A DNA stretch of 34,317 bases from Verrucomicrobiaceae bacterium UBA2429 (GTDB taxonomy: Bacteria > Verrucomicrobiota > Verrucomicrobiia > Verrucomicrobiales > Verrucomicrobiaceae). The stretch lies in the NCBI GenBank assembly GCA_002343505.1, contig DDQZ01000034.1, forward strand, positions 1 through 34,317, in the 5' to 3' direction. Of this stretch, positions 12,796 to 27,700 are shown in pieces. Position 1 is the stretch's first letter, and each line of letters opens with the position of its first letter. A program made the position numbers and the translations under genes. The notes under the pieces are model-generated. The model was given only the letters and a program-made list of their open reading frames with translations, was not told the origin of the DNA and made no database searches.

Positions 12796-15700
12796 CAGGT
12801 CGTTCACATTAAGGATGGCAGTCTGCTCAACCGAACCAAAGGAGTTCGAGACGACGATTTTGACCGCATAGCCGCCTTTTTTAAACTTGTTCGGACGGCC
12901 CGTGATGGTCCCGGTGAGAGTGTCCATGACCATGCCGGGCGGTAGCCCGATGGCAATCACAGAGCTGGGCGTCTTCGTGCGGTCGGCACGATTGAACGGA
13001 ACCTCAAAGAAGTACTCCGCGTGGATGGTCGCATCCGGGAAGGTAAAGAGCGGCAACTCGGGCGCGCCTGTGAAAACGCGCACATCATGCGTGCAACCAA
13101 GGACAGAATTTTCAGCCGGCCCCTTAACCTGGCAGGAATAGAAGGCGTCGTCATCAAGCGTGACTTCAGGGATGGTCAGCACTCGCTCTCGAATGCCGGT
13201 TACGGCAGGAAAATCTTCCTCAAGCATCACCTCGCCGTTTTTGAACCACTCATACTCCAGCGCGGTGGCCGGTCCCGCCCCCACGACAGCCGTGAGCACC
13301 GCCGCGCCGCCGATGGCGACCGGTGTCAGGCGTGTGCTGCTGTCCACCACCACCACCTCGGCGGGATCACTGGTGGCCTTGGTGGTGGTGGAGTTTGAAA
13401 CCTCGCAAACATAAATGCCGCCTTGCGACACGGCTGTCTGAGGAATGAGAAGCGTGTTCGAGGGGCCGGAAGCCACCGTGGTTGCCCCCAGTTTCCAAGT
13501 GTAAGTAAGGGGCGGACGCCCGCCAGCCTGAACTGCGAGCATCAGCGGCTCCCCGGAAAGGAGCGTTTGAGTCACGGTTGGCTGGACTTCGACCACCGGC
13601 GCGGGTGCAAGAAGGGTCAGGGTCACCGGTGTGCTGGTGAACGAGTTCACATCGTTGCTGACGACCACGTCATAGTCACCCTCCAGCATGGCATTGGCAT
13701 TCGGCAGGACCAGGGTCTCCCCCGTTCCACCGGAAATCGGCGTGCCGCCTTTTCTCCAGACATACGAGAACGGAGAACCGGTGTCGCGTGGTGTGCCGTC
13801 ATGAGACACGCTGAAGGTGATGGTCTCGCCCACATAGGCGCGCGGGAAGGGGGACCTGGAGGCAATGGCCTGCGTAATTGGATCATTCACCGTGAGCGCG
13901 GCGCCGTTACTCGTCACTTCTCCCGCCGCGTTCTTGACCACCACGGAGTAAACGCCTTCGTCAAACTCGGCGACTGACTCCAAGAGAAGAGTCTGCGAGG
14001 TAGCATTCTCGATTTCCACGCCATTCAGAAGCCATTGGTACTCAAAGGGCGCCTGGCCGGAGGCGAGCACGGTGAAGCTGGCGTTCTGTCCGGGATTGAC
14101 TGTCACCGGAGACGGATGCACGGCAATAAACGGAACGGCATCCACTTCGATCAGCACTGTTGTCGGCGCCACTGTGGTGCCGCCGTCATTGGTCACGGAA
14201 ACGGAGTAAACTCCCTTGGTATTGAAGTTCACCTGGAATTGATAAACCGGCTGGTTGGCTCCCGGCACTACCGCGCCATTCAGATACCATTGATATTGCA
14301 GCGTGCCCGCACCGGTGGCCGACACACTCAACTCCACAGGGTCGCCAGGATCGAAGACACCAGCGGCCGGATTGCGCGATGGACCCGCAGTAATTAAAGG
14401 AGCCTGGATGATCATCGGCGCGCCATCCGCTTCGACCACCATGAGGATGCCCTGGCTGTTGAATAGGCTGACATCCCAGAGGAAGTTGCCGCCAAGCTCG
14501 AAAAGCGTCAGGTCCGTGCCGGTTTCGCCGCCGGTCCGCAGGGAGGGGCCGACATTGATGGCACCCGCATAACCGCTGCCGCTGAACAAGCGGAAGATGT
14601 CCCCCGCCTTCGGCGTGTAACCATCGTTGATGAGAGTCACCTGGGTGCCCACCCCCCAGTTGATGGTGCCAGTGGCATGCAGCATGTCATGCTGGACGGG
14701 TGTCACCAAATCGGCCAGCGCGTTGGAGAAACTGTCCGTAGTCACGCCATTGCGCCAGGTGGAATAAAGCGGGTCGGTGGCGCTCATCGCGCCAGGGTTG
14801 TTGTAGGAGGGCAGGCGAATTTGCATGAGCGTCTGGGAACCCGTTGAGAAAATGGCGTTCCCATCCACACTCAGCGTGCCCAACTCCCTGCCCGCAAGGT
14901 CGCCCGGGCTGAGGGTGGCCCCCGCCAGCAGAGTCATGCCGCCCTGGACGACTCCTGATCCGGCAATCACCCCGCCGGACATCACTGTTGTACCCAGGGC
15001 ACCGGTGCGCCCAGTGCTGCCAATGCCATTCCTGCCGACTTGGAGGATGCCGCCTTCGACAACGGTTGAACCACTGTAGTCGTTGTGAAGGGAGAGTGTG
15101 GCCCAGCCGTCACCGGCTTTGACGATGCTCAGCGCGGCGCTGGGCCGGAGAATGTTCGCCCCCGGAGCGAGGAACTCGCTGTTGAGAGTGCCGTCCCTGA
15201 AGAATGCATCCCAGGAAGATTCGTAGCCGGCAGGTGTGGACTGGAAAATCCGCAGCGTTCCGGCGGTGGAGGCGGCGTTCTCGATGATTTCCGAACTGCT
15301 GTTGACATTGCCGGACATGGTGCCCGCATCACCATGGAAGGCGCCATTTCCGCCCTGGGCATTGAGTGAGCCGATGGTCACGCTCTGGCCGCCAGCCTGG
15401 AGGATGGAGTTGAAATTCATGACCACCTCATTGGCCTCGGTCAGCGCCTTGGAATGGGCCAGACGAAGAATGGAGGTGTTGTCCTGATTATTGACCAGGT
15501 TTGAACTGATGGTGACATCGCCGGTCCAGGCGGAGTTGTCGCCTCCGAGAATGGCATAACCATAGGTTCGGCCGCTGGTCAGGTTGTTGGCGGTGGCGTC
15601 GCTGTCGTTGGATTGTATGAGCAGGTTGCCGCTGGTGACCGCTCCGTCCTTGAAGCTGCCGTTGTAGTTCACATAGGCCTGCTCGCCGCCGGCCGCGATT

Positions 15701-18700
15701 GCAACATCACGCACCAGCAGGATGAGGTTGTCGTTCATCGTGACATCCCCGTGGAAAGTGACGAGATTGCCATTGGAAATGTTGTCAATGCCCAGGCGCT
15801 TGGTCTGCGCCGGATTGTAAACCACCTCAATGTCATGGTAGATGTCGAACATCCAGCTGCCGCTGACACTGTCCGGATTCTGCACAAGCAGTTCCGCTGT
15901 GAACTGCCGGTCGGCATCGCCGAGAATGATGGTTTTACCCGTGAGGTGCCCGGAGCCCAACACGTCGGCCTGGTTCGCGGCATAGACGCTGCCCTCGCGG
16001 ATGACCAGGCCGCCCTTCCAGTCCGGTGTGTTGGTGCGGAAATGAAGCTGGCCTGGGCCGTCTTTGACAATGTCACCCGATCCGGTGATGTAGCCGGCGC
16101 TGTTGCCAAGACGGAGCACGCCGTTGTTCGTGACCGTGAACGTGGTGGTCCCATCCACCTTGAGCCATCCGTTGAGGTTCAGCGGACGCCTGTTGCCGAT
16201 GTTGAACTGGTCGTCCAGGACGCCGGAGAGGGCCAGGTTCGCGTTCACATCCAGCAGACCGCCGTAGGTGAACGTGTTGCCGCCCTCGAAGGTGAAATAC
16301 TCGTCAATGTTCCACTCCTGGCCGTTGTTGGCGTTGCCCATGATGACCTGCACATTCGCCCCGTTCCTTAGAATGGTGCCGTCCGCGAAGGAGCGGTTCG
16401 TGCCAAATACCGTCGCAGTGCGGGCGGCTGTGGCACCATCATCACCCGTGTCCACCATGGTGATCACGGTGCCCTGCTGGATGTCCATAAGCCCGGAAAG
16501 GCTTTGATTGCCTAGGAACGTCAAGGCTCCGACGCCAGTCTTGATCAAATCTCCGCGCAATGCCTCCTGCGAGGTGAGTGTGGCCTGCGCGCCCAGCAAG
16601 GCCCTGCCCACCACCAGATTGCCGTCGGGATTCGCCACATCAATGACACCTCCGTTGCCCTCCAGACGGATGCCGCGGTTTTGCAGCGAGGCTGTGGTTC
16701 CAGTCCACCGCAACGTGCCGCCATTGAGTGTCAGACGATCGTTACTGACGTCTGTGGGATTGACCCCAAGGGCTGAGACGCTTCCAATCTCCAGCACACC
16801 ACCGGTGATGATCGTGCGTCCATCATAAGTGTTATTGGCCGAGAAGCGCACGGCCCCTGTTGTGCCGACTTGCCCAGGATCGGTTGTCAAAGGTCCGTTG
16901 ATCACGGTATTGATCGTCCCGGTGATGGTGGACTGCACATCCAGCACTCCCTGGCCGTATTGATGAAAAATCAGTTCCGTGCTGCCAGATGTGCTCAATG
17001 TGCCGCCTGTGATGGTCTTGTTAGCGGCACCCGTGTTGCTGCTAACCAGAATAGCGCCAGGCAAAGTGCCGCCGCCTGAGAAGGAAAGCGCCACACCTGG
17101 ATTGAGTGTCACCTGGCTGTTGGCCGCTGTGTCAAAGCGCAGAGTTTTGATCGTCTCATTGCCGCCTAACGCTCCGGTGAATCCCGCGCCGTTCTCGGAC
17201 ACATCCATGCCGGCCGTCCAGCTTCCAACCGCGTTCACAAAATGTCCGCCGGGCCTGTTGAACTGCTGCACATCGTTGAATCTGGCCGTGGCTGCGGCCG
17301 CTGTGGCCGTAGCATTCGGTGCTATTGAAAGCACGGCAGTGGTCGGAGTCGGCACAGCGATGACGATGGTACCGGCAACATATCCAGTTCCAGTAATCAC
17401 CATGCCCACCTGCAAAGCCCCCGCCGGACTAATGTTCGACAAATTGACGTTCCCGCTGGTCCTGTTTGCAGTAATGGCCACTGGATCAGTCAGTGAAACC
17501 GTCGCGAAATCCACCGCGGTTCGCGGAGTGGTGCTGTAGGTGGCCCAGGGGATGGAGGCGTCCAATGAAAGCAAGGTGTTGGCCGAATTGAAGTTGAGAG
17601 CGATTCCCCCGGTGCCTGTTCCCTTGGCCCACTCGACCAGGTTCATCGTTGCCCCCAGTGCGCGGGTGAGCGTGCCGGCACCCTGCATGTTGCCCAGGCT
17701 GATCTGCATGTGCTGCCCACCACGCCCCTCGGCGATGACCTCGGTGGCTCCAAGTTGCAGTTGAAGAACGCTGTTGGCCGCGTTGGTCACGGCCAGATTC
17801 GCGACGCTGAATGTGGACAAGTTCGACTGCGCCAGCAGCGTGCCGCCGGCAAGGATGGCATTTTGCTGGCCCACCAACGCCACATTGTTGCCGGAGTAAT
17901 CCAGCGTCAGGGTGCCGCCGCTCAACTGCGGATTGGAGGTGGCGGCGGCTGTCTGATTGGTGTTGCGCAGCACCACGTTTCCGCGCCCGACCTTGATGAC
18001 TCCCATGTTGTTTGGCGCGGTGCCAACGTTGCCAGCAAGGCTCATGTCGAAAGTGACCGTTCCGCCGCTCATCGAGTAAAGGCGGGTGGCCACACCCGTG
18101 GTCGTGAGAATGCCTGTGTTTCCTGGCGTGCCGTAGGTGACAGTGCCACTGTCATTGAAACCACCCACCCACTTCGCCGTAGTGCCGGAGGTGCTCCAGG
18201 AAGTCATATTGAAATTCTGCCCGGGAACAGTGAGTGCCACCACACCACCCACGAGAGTGAACCCGTGACTGGTGGTGCCGCCGTTGACCGCAAACGCGGA
18301 CGACGTGGAGTCGCCGTTCGGGATGCGGCTCAAAGCCGTGTTCGTCCAGAATCCCCCGCCGTCATTGCCTGCAGCCGCCGGGTCATAGGTCACGAGCAAG
18401 TTGCCATTGCTGAGTTGGATGCGGCCCGCAGCGTTGTACTGCCGTTCAAACGTGAAATTGGACTCCACCGAACCAGCCAGGGTCACCCTGAGGACTTCGT
18501 TCTGATTGGTGCGCGTACCCGCCAGCGAAGGCAGCGTGGAAATCGGATCGGAAATAGGGATGGGATTGCCGTTGATGTCCGCCTTGTCGCCAATCTGGCC
18601 GCGGAAAAGCATGATGTTGTTGCCGGCATCCATCTGCACGATGCGCGAAAGTGTGGCGTCAATGTTGTGGCTGATGGTTGTATTGCCCCCGAAAATGTTG

Positions 18701-21700
18701 CCATTGATCATGCTCGTGGCCGAGTTGGCGGCTGCAATTCGCGGCAGATGCACCACCATTCCAGCCATGTCCACGTTGTCTATGGTGACGTTCGAATACC
18801 AGCGGGTGGCATCATTTTCCGTGCGCATCACCTGGATGTCACCAGCCACCGGTTTGACCAAAATGTCCTCGAAAGCCGAGGGCGAGCCGACCTGGATGCC
18901 GTTGCCGCTGTTCAAGCCGCCGAGGCCCTCGATCACCACTCCGTTGCCGGGGCCGCCCATGCCAAGCGCGCTTTTGCCGTTGCGCAAAAAGAGCGTTCCA
19001 TTGGAGATGCTCGTCAGCCCCCGGTAGGTGTTGGCGCCATCCAGCACCACCTGGGCCAGGCCGGTTTTGAGAAGTCCGGCATTGCCGGCGATGGCGGAGC
19101 GGACTTCAAGATTGCCGGTCACCACAATGCCGTCCGTAAACCTCACCATGGCGTTCTGGTTGTTGATGACGGCCTCGCGGTTGCCGAAATTGAGCGTGCC
19201 GCCAATGATGAATGTGGCCAGACTTGATGAGTTGCCCGTGGTGAAATAGGCGCTGCTGATCATGCCCGAGTCAATTTTCAGCGTGCCGTCCACATAGAGC
19301 TGGATGTTGTGAGCGGACGTGTAGTTGGTGAGGGTCGTGCCGTCATTGATGTTGCGTCCCTCCCGGTTGTTGTCCGCCGCAGGACCGAAACGCAGGGAGT
19401 TGATCGTCACATTCTCCCGCACTCGGGTGAAGGTCTCCGTCAAATTGATGTTCTGGCCGGCGGAACCATTGAGCGAGTCAATCAGGCCGTCCGCTGCGGG
19501 GGTGAAATACTCCGAGTCCGTGAGCGGGCGCAGGATGCCGCCGTCAAAGGTCATGAAATGGGATCCGGCCAGGAACTGCTGGTTGCGCGCCTGGGTCAGG
19601 TAATCCGAAGCGTTGGCGTTGTTGAAACCCAGTTCGCGAATGTCCTCGCCGAGAGTGTGCGGAATGATGCCGCCCAGGAGACCGGGGATGATTTTTTTGC
19701 TCGTCATGCCGGTGCCAGCCCCGACCTGGGCCAGAGAGCCGATGTTGAGAAGCTGCACCCGCACTGTGTCGGCGCCTGACAGCGTCCCGAAGGTGGAGGT
19801 GGAGTCCAGATTGCGGAATGTGAGCACGGAGCCCGGCGCGCGCGCTATCTCGCCGATGGTCAGCGTCATGCTCGTGCCGTCCACGGTGGGCATCAGATCC
19901 AGGAAGTTGCTGCCCGAAAGGACGTTGAGCCGGGCGCCTCCGGCGGTGGCCAGCGCCTCGGTGTTGTCCGAGGATCCACCCATGATGCGAAGCCAGCCGT
20001 TCTCGAAATTGATGCTGGCGGCGTTGTTGATCCGGTCGTTGTGGTTGCCTCCCGCGACGCCCGATGTGGCGTCCAAAACATTGGAGTTGTCGAGGGTGAT
20101 CATGCCGCGGCGCTGCAAGTTCACGTTTCCAGTGCCTGACAATCTGGCATTGGCTCCAGCCAGGGTCAGCCCCCACTCGCCCCAGCCCTCGGCATCACCG
20201 AAAGTCTGGTAATCCACTCCATTCACACTCACCGTGTTGTCCTGCCAGCGGACTGCGGTCGTGCCAAACCTGAGCACGTTCACATCCCCGGTGAACGTGT
20301 TGTTGTTGGTGAGGCGGAGCTCGCGGAAACCCGTCTTGGTGAGACCGCCGGCTCCGACGATCTGCCCGCCGACGATCAGCTTGGCCTGGATGGCGCCGGT
20401 CATGTTTGACTGCTCGACGATCGTGTTGTTGTTCGAGGAAGCATCCACATGGAAGACGTTGCGACTGGCCGGGCCGGTCAGTGTGATGGTGCCGTCCAGG
20501 TAGGTGCGGGAGTTCGGAATGGTGCCCGCGCCCGTGTCAATGTAGTTGTGACCGCCGTTCAGCGCGGCTGTGGCACCATCCATCATGATGTTCACCGTGT
20601 GGTGGACATCCCAGTTGTTCCAGAGATTGAGACGCGAGCTGAGAATGGGACCGACACCAAGAGATGCGTTTGTCTTGTCCGCCAGTGAAGGCCCCGAGTA
20701 GGCTATGGTGATGCCATTGGTGATGTTCGCCGCGGTGACGCCCGCAAAGTCGGACACCGGGCCGAATTCCTTCTCAATGCGCAGGATGCCCTCGTTAATC
20801 ACCAGTTCCTGGAGCGGGCTTGTGAAATTCGGGTCGCGAAGAGTGACACCCGCGCCATTCGCGTCGTTGGTGGGGGCGCTGCTGCGCACCGTCAAAACCC
20901 GGTCGTTGCCGTCAATGGTGGGACGGTTGCGGGTGAAGTTGCCTTCCAGCACTGAGCCGGTGTTGGTGTTGGTGTCGTAACTGCCGAGCACCAGCCTGGA
21001 TGCGTTGAGGAAGCCGCCGCCGCTGATCAGGGCGTCCGCGTCCATGACGAGATGGGAGAAGACGCCCAGCCCTGTCGAACTGCGCAGCGCGCCGGTGCCG
21101 TTGACTCCGGTTCCGCTGACATGGATGACCTCCCGGAAGGCGTCCGGCGAATCCACGAAATTCAGCGCCTGTCCGCGCAGATCAAGTGTGGCGCCGTTGA
21201 GCACCCTGGTCTCGTTGCCCGGTCCCGTGCCGCCGAGGGCTCGAATGTTACCCACCCAGAGTTGCCCTTCCGACACAACAACCTGGCCGAGAAGCGCGGC
21301 GTTGACATTGGGAGTCGTGATTCCCACGGGCGCGCCGGGCAGGATGTCTTGAAATTGGTTGCCGCTGAGTGTGAGGATGCCATTGCCCGTCTTGGTGAAG
21401 CCGTTCGATGAGCGGATCATGTTGCTGAGCGTCAGGGTGGAGTTCGCGGTAACCTGGAAATTCGCCCCTGAAGCACTCGTGTTGTTCAGTGTCAGGACTC
21501 CAGAGAGTGTGGACCCGGTGTTGGTTGTGCCATTTGGCACAGCCCGGATCAAAGCCCCTTCCTCAAGAATGAGCCGTTTAGTGTATGTCTGCGAGACACC
21601 AAAGAACTCGAGCACGCCACCACCACCTATCGTGGCGAGGCCACGCAAATTACCCAGCGCATTGGCATCGGTGCTGACTCGCAAGACACCCCCATCGACC

Positions 21701-24700
21701 TGAAGGTCACCAATCCAGTTTGTGTTGCTGGAGACAAGCATGACAGTTGAAGTGTTTGTCGGAGCCAGATGGATCAAGCCACCACCACCAAGCGCACCAA
21801 GTGTGTAAACCATGCCTGGATTTGCCACATTGAACCTCAAAATAGCTTCATCAGAAAGGCTCAAAGGATTGCCAGCGGTGCCGACAGCAGTGAGATTGCC
21901 CAGGCGGGCATTCGCAGTCGCTGCTGTGCCATCGCCTACTTGCAGCACTCCCTGCTGCAGATTCACACGACCCGTGTTAGTATTCGCACCACCCAGGATC
22001 ATGGTTCCAGGACCTGTTTTCGTCAGCGCCAAAACACCGCTATTGTTGGCAATCACAGAATTCACCGTCAAAAGACCCGTTCCATGGTGGTGAAAAACCA
22101 AGTCAAGGTTGGCGGTCGTTGCAGAACGGCGAAGAGTGCCGCCGGAAATCACCACATTGTCAATCATCTTACTGGTGACAAGAATCCCCCCCGCCACCAT
22201 GGCCAGCGCGCTGCTCGCACCAAGATTCAAAGACACAGTCCCTGAGGCGTTTGTGTCGAAGCGGACGGTATTGGTCGTGGTGGTGGTCGCTGTAAGACTG
22301 GTCACAGCGTTTGTGAGATTGGTGTGCTGGCCATTGGCAAACGTGTTTGTACTGTATGCCGCGAAAGCATTCATGGAACCGCCACCCGTGGCCCAGTTCA
22401 TGCCATCGACAGTGATGGCCGCAGTTGTGCCGATGGCCAGGATGTTCGCCGTGTTTGTCGTCGAAGTAGTCGCAATGCCCGCGCTTCCCAAATCAAGTGT
22501 GCCGTAAGCGTTCAAACTGTTGTTGGCCGTGCGAGTGATCGCACCAAGTTGGAGGATCGAAGTCCCGCTTTCTCGTATGATCCGGTTGGCTCCGTTGTTG
22601 AGCGTGGTTGCGGAGACCACTTCGGTATGGCTGCCTCCGCGCAAAATGACAGTTCCTCCGCCATGGGCAACTGTGTGAGTTTGAGCCCCGATGTTCGGAC
22701 TGATGCCAAGTCCGGTGGAAAAAGCGACCGTGGTACTGGAACCGGAATAGCCCAGTTCAAGCGCGCTGGCATTGGCCAGCTTGCTGGAATTGGTACCGCC
22801 ATTCCCTGTGTCGTAGTTGAGGATGAGTTCGCCGCCCGCCACTCCAGTAATGCCGGTATAGGTGTTGTTGCCGCTCATGATCACGGAACCACGGTCGAAT
22901 TTGACCACCCGGGTGACTGCGCCTGTGAGGGCGTTTGCCAGATTCAAACTCGCCCCCTCAGTTGCAGCCACGCGCCAGTTGGTACCGGAAATGGCCACCG
23001 TGCCCTGGATCGAGTTGCTGCCGCCCAGTCCTGCCAACGAACCGTTGCTCGTGCTGGTGATGATATTGTTTGGAATGGTCACCCCGCCACGCAGTTGCAG
23101 ACCAGAACCGGCACCTCCGGTAATAGTCACAGTTCCGGTTCCGAGCGCATTGTTATGTGTGACACCCAGCGTGCCCGCGCCGATAGTAGTTCCGCCTGTG
23201 TACGTGTTGGGCCCATTGATGATCCAAGTGCTGGCTTCGATCTTGTTCAGAGTTGTGGCACCGGATCCGTTGTTGGTGATCTGCGGGCTGAACTCATTTT
23301 CAGCAATGCGCGAGCCGCGCAGAGTGAGCGTCTGAGTGGTATTGGGAGCTAGAAACGCGATCGCCCCGGAGTTGGTGAACTTGATCGAAGGAGCAAAGTC
23401 TCCAAAAGACTGCCCATCCGCCCAGATGCCCCCCGCTCCCACACCTGCGCCAAGGGTGAGAAGACGGTCGGTGGTCTGGTTTGTGGTGCCGATCCAACGA
23501 AGTCCGCCGTTGCTGTTTGCAGTAATCCCCAGGGTGTTAAGCACCAGATTGGAAGCAGCGTTGGACGAGGCTCCGATGCCGCTTGCCTGGCCTCCATCTG
23601 CCAGGAACAACACATCAATGCGGTTGGCGACAGGGGTGCCTGCAAGCGATGTCACCGTCGTGGGCCCGGTGTAAGTATTGAGGTTGCTCAGAGTCTGGAC
23701 ACGCGCTGTGGCGTCGCCATTGGTTCGCGTCAGCCCCCCGTCGCCGCTGATCACTCCATTGAAAGTCTGGTTGGCCAGGGCCACTGTTAGCACTTGGCCA
23801 GAGCTGATTTGCACGGAGGTGCCAACACCACCGGCCAGCCCGCCAATGGTTTCCGAACTCAAAACACGCAGCGCAGCCCCGCCTGCGGAAGACCCGTCCG
23901 AACCCGCGTTGTTGAGGTTCACAACGGCGGCGTCGCCGATCGTGCTGCCGCCGGTGATTTCCAAAGTCCCGCGCGTGATGGTGACAGCGCCAGTGAAGGT
24001 GTTCGCACCGGCCAGACGCCAGGTGCCCGTGCCTTCCTTGATGACGGAGACGGTGTTGCCGGTGCCGTTGGAAATGCTGCCGGCAATCGTGTTGGTTCCG
24101 GTGTTGGAGCCATCGAGAATCCAACTGCGGTTGCCGGTGGCGCCGGAAGTAAGGTTGCCGTTGATGACGATGACCTTGGCACCGTTGTTCATGATTTCCG
24201 GGTTGCCCGGTCCTGCCGTGCTGCTGTAGCTGCTGGTGAAGGTGATGTTGTTGCCCAAAGTGGCCGTGCCCGCGTTGGGATCATTGAAAATGATCGTGCC
24301 ATTCGATCCCGGCGCTCCTGCGGCTCCGAGATTGTCACCTCCTCCTGTGAAAGCGAATCGGCGTCCGTTGAAGTTGGTGGTGGCAAGGTCTATCGTGCGG
24401 GCGACGCTCAGGTTGCCGAGCACGCTGAAAGCCCCGGAACCGTTGCCAAGATCTCCGGCAAGCTCCAGAGCGCCGACATTCACGATGACGTTGCCGTTGA
24501 AATCACTCGCGTCGTTGGTCAGCGTCCATTTTCCCGTGCCATAAAGATCGTTGTCTCCGGTATTGGGATTGACCGTCAGGGAAAGTGTGCGGCCATTGCG
24601 CTGGAGTGTTCCGTTGATGACATTTTGCGTGTTTTGCCCGTGCAGCATGAGGGTTTTGTTGCCGTCGGCCATGATGGTGATGTTGCCGTTCAGGACGAGC

Positions 24701-27700
24701 CCGCCGCGACCGTTGCCCGCGATGCGGATGGTGCCAGCCGCGCCGGTCAGATTGATGTCCCTGTCGGTGCTGTGCCCGGTTCCGGTGTACTCCAGGCGGG
24801 TTTCCAGCGAGCTTCCAGCGAGGCCAAAATTCACCGCCTCACCCGCCCCCAGCGCGCTGGGGAGAAACCTGTCTGCCACGCTGTTGACGCGCAGCGTGGT
24901 GATCTGGGTGCCCGAACCGATGGTCACATCCCCAGCATAATCGCTCATGCCGAACATGCCATGCCACGCGCCACCGCCGACCGCGTCAAAATGCATGGCA
25001 CCACCGCCGGTGATGGAACCAAAGTTGCCGCGCGTGATGTTGTCGTCCACTCTCAAAGTGACACCGTTCCCGAGCACAGTCAGAGAGCCTTTCTGCCCCA
25101 GCAATGCGCCGATGGTCTCGTTGAAGTTCATCTGAAGCGTGGCTCCGCGCTGCACATACATGTCCATGTCGTTGTTGATGGAGTCATCGAAATCGCTGTT
25201 GATGACCAGTGTGCCGCGACTGAGATAAAGGGTGGAATTGCTGGTCATTGACTGAACCAGGGCGTTTGTCTGGTCACGCGCGGGCTGCACGGTCACAGTG
25301 CCGGTGGTGTTGAAGACGAGCGCGTTATTGCCGGAGATCACGCCCCAAAGTTCATAATTGTTCGTCCCCTCGAAGGCGAAGAAGCCGTTGTTGATGATGT
25401 TGATCCGGTTGTTGGGACCGTTGTTCAACTCGCCCCGGATGATCATTCGACCGCCGCCCTCGGTCTGGAGCACGGCGCGCTGCGCCTGCGTGCCTGCCGT
25501 GTGGGAACCCGCGTTGATGATTCCAGAAAAAATTGTGGTGCCGGTGCCCTGGCGCAGCAAGGTGGAGTTGCGCGCGTTGGAGCCGTCATTGAAGGGGTTG
25601 ATGTTGAAGGTGTTGGCCAGGATAACATTGCGGGCCAGATGGTAACGCATGTTGGTGTTGCCGCCTGAGGAGGACTGGAGCGTCACCGCCCCGGTGCCCA
25701 CGGAGCCGGTGTAGGTGTCCGTGCCGACACGCATTTCGGCGTTCACATTCGCCACGCCAACCAGGCCGCCGCCGCCGATGAATCCAAAATTACCGCCCGC
25801 CAAAGTGGTGCCCGTGTAAGTGTTGTCCGCTGTCAGATAAAGTGTGTTGCGCACCTGGATGAAATTACCCGAACCGCTGATGGCATTTCCCAGCACCATG
25901 TGCCCATTGTTCGTGTTGGTGATCACGGTGCCATTGTTGACAATCGGCGCCCTGCCCGCGGCGCCGGCCACGGCGGGGGCGATGGTGAGAGGGTTGTTGT
26001 CGAGCAATGGCTCCGCTCCAAGAAGAAGCTGCGTTCCCGCGCCAAGGCTGATGCCATTAAAGTGATTTGCAGCATTGCCAAGCAGCAGCCTGCCCGTTCC
26101 ATTGACGGTCAACTGGCTGCCCTGCATGGCAAAAACCCTGCCGTTCAAGCGCAGAGGAGAGGATGAGCCGCCGAGGGTGATCGTGCTGTTGCCGCCGAGA
26201 ATCAACGAGCCGTTCAAGGTGGAACTGCCAGCGCTTGGGCTGGTCCGCAGCGTTGAGCCGCCTTTGAGCACGATGGTCTCCGGAACCACGACGTTTGAAA
26301 AGCTCAGAGTGGCGCCGCTGCTGACACTGGTTAGGCCCGCCGTGCTGCCCAGCGCGTTGCCAGCATTGCTGATCGCCAGCGTGCCGGCCAGCACCTGGGT
26401 CGGGCCGGTGTAGGTGTTGTCACTGTTCAGCGTCGTTATTCCCGCGCCAGCCTGACGCAGGATGCCAGTGCCTTCGATGATTTGCGGCAGGGTGATGGAG
26501 GAGCGGTTGATCACCAGATAACCATGATTGATGAGCGGCTGGCTGGCACCTCCGAGAATGCCACCGGTATTCAATTGCAGCACGCCGCCGTAAATTGCCG
26601 TCTGGCCGCTGTAAGTGTTCAATTTGGTGAGAATCAGCGTGCCCTGGCCGGTCTTGGTCAGTCGGCTCGGCCCGCCGTTGTCGCCGATGGTGGCATTGAT
26701 CGTGAGGGTTCCGCGCGTGTTGTGCTGGTGGACGATCAACTCCCGCTCCACACCAAAAGCCCCACCCCCAAACAACTCCTCGTTGCCGCGGTTTTGATCC
26801 GTGATGGTGATATCGAAAGCGCCCACCGCCGGAGTGACCATGATGCCTCCTGATTCAACGATGGTCTGCTGCGCGTCAGACGCCCCGCCTATCGTAAGTG
26901 TCTGAGCGCCAAAGGTGTTAAACCTTAGCGACCCCGTGGCGCCCGAGACTTTCACGTCGGTGAACAACGAGGTCACATCCGTGTTCAAGCCCGCGCCAAA
27001 TGAGGAACTGTAACTGCCATCCGCCAGGCCGCTGATCGCCGCCCCACCCGCCCCCGGCACAGCCCAGCTAAACGCCGGAGTCCCCGCAACCACGGAACGA
27101 TGCGTGGCATAGCCACCGAGAATGCCGCCAAGACCGACCTGGCCAGTGGAAGTGGTCGTGGCGGAACCGCCGCGAATGTTCAGCACGCCACCCGCAGTCG
27201 AGTTGCGGATGAGATTCCCCAAATTCAGAAGCGCATCCGCCTCTCCCGTCTGCGTGGCAATGAGGGAGGCCCCGGCGGAGATCGTGGTGCCGCTGCTGAT
27301 GACCTCCGGGGCCGCTCCGCCGCTCAAGTACAAACTGCCGCCATTCAAGTTGAGCGTTCCAGGGATGAGATTGGTGGCGCCACTTTCATAGTCCAAATAA
27401 AGAGCCGCGCCGCTGGAGACCCGCGTGGCGCCCAGATAACTCTGGTTGCTGTTGACCATGAGGCTGCCGCCAGTGGCCAGTGTCAAAGCCCCGAAGCCTG
27501 AAATGTTGCCGGACCAGGCATGATCAAAAACCGACCCCGCCGGCCCGGAGGCAAGGACGAGTGTTCGTCCGGAGGTGATCTCCACATTTCCCGCGCCGCT
27601 CAGGGACCCCACCGTTTCATTGTCCAATACGGAAAGCGTGCCCGCAGCTCCGACGCTGACATGCACCGCATCCCCCAGCGCACCGCGACTGTCGTTGAGG

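Noticed and set aside
11479..12945. Long plus-strand open frame (488 codons) antisense to the giant gene
   Set aside because: It mirrors the codon pattern of the giant gene; the product has no recognisable domain and a composition (Arg/Gly/His-rich) typical of antisense readings.
17710..19227. Plus-strand open frame of 505 codons inside the giant gene
   Set aside because: Antisense shadow: no signal, domain or ribosome site, and it is fully covered by strong beta-strand-repeat coding on the other strand.
23794..25251. Plus-strand open frame of 485 codons inside the giant gene
   Set aside because: Same reasoning; its existence follows from the scarcity of certain codons in the Gly/Thr/Asn-rich sense strand.
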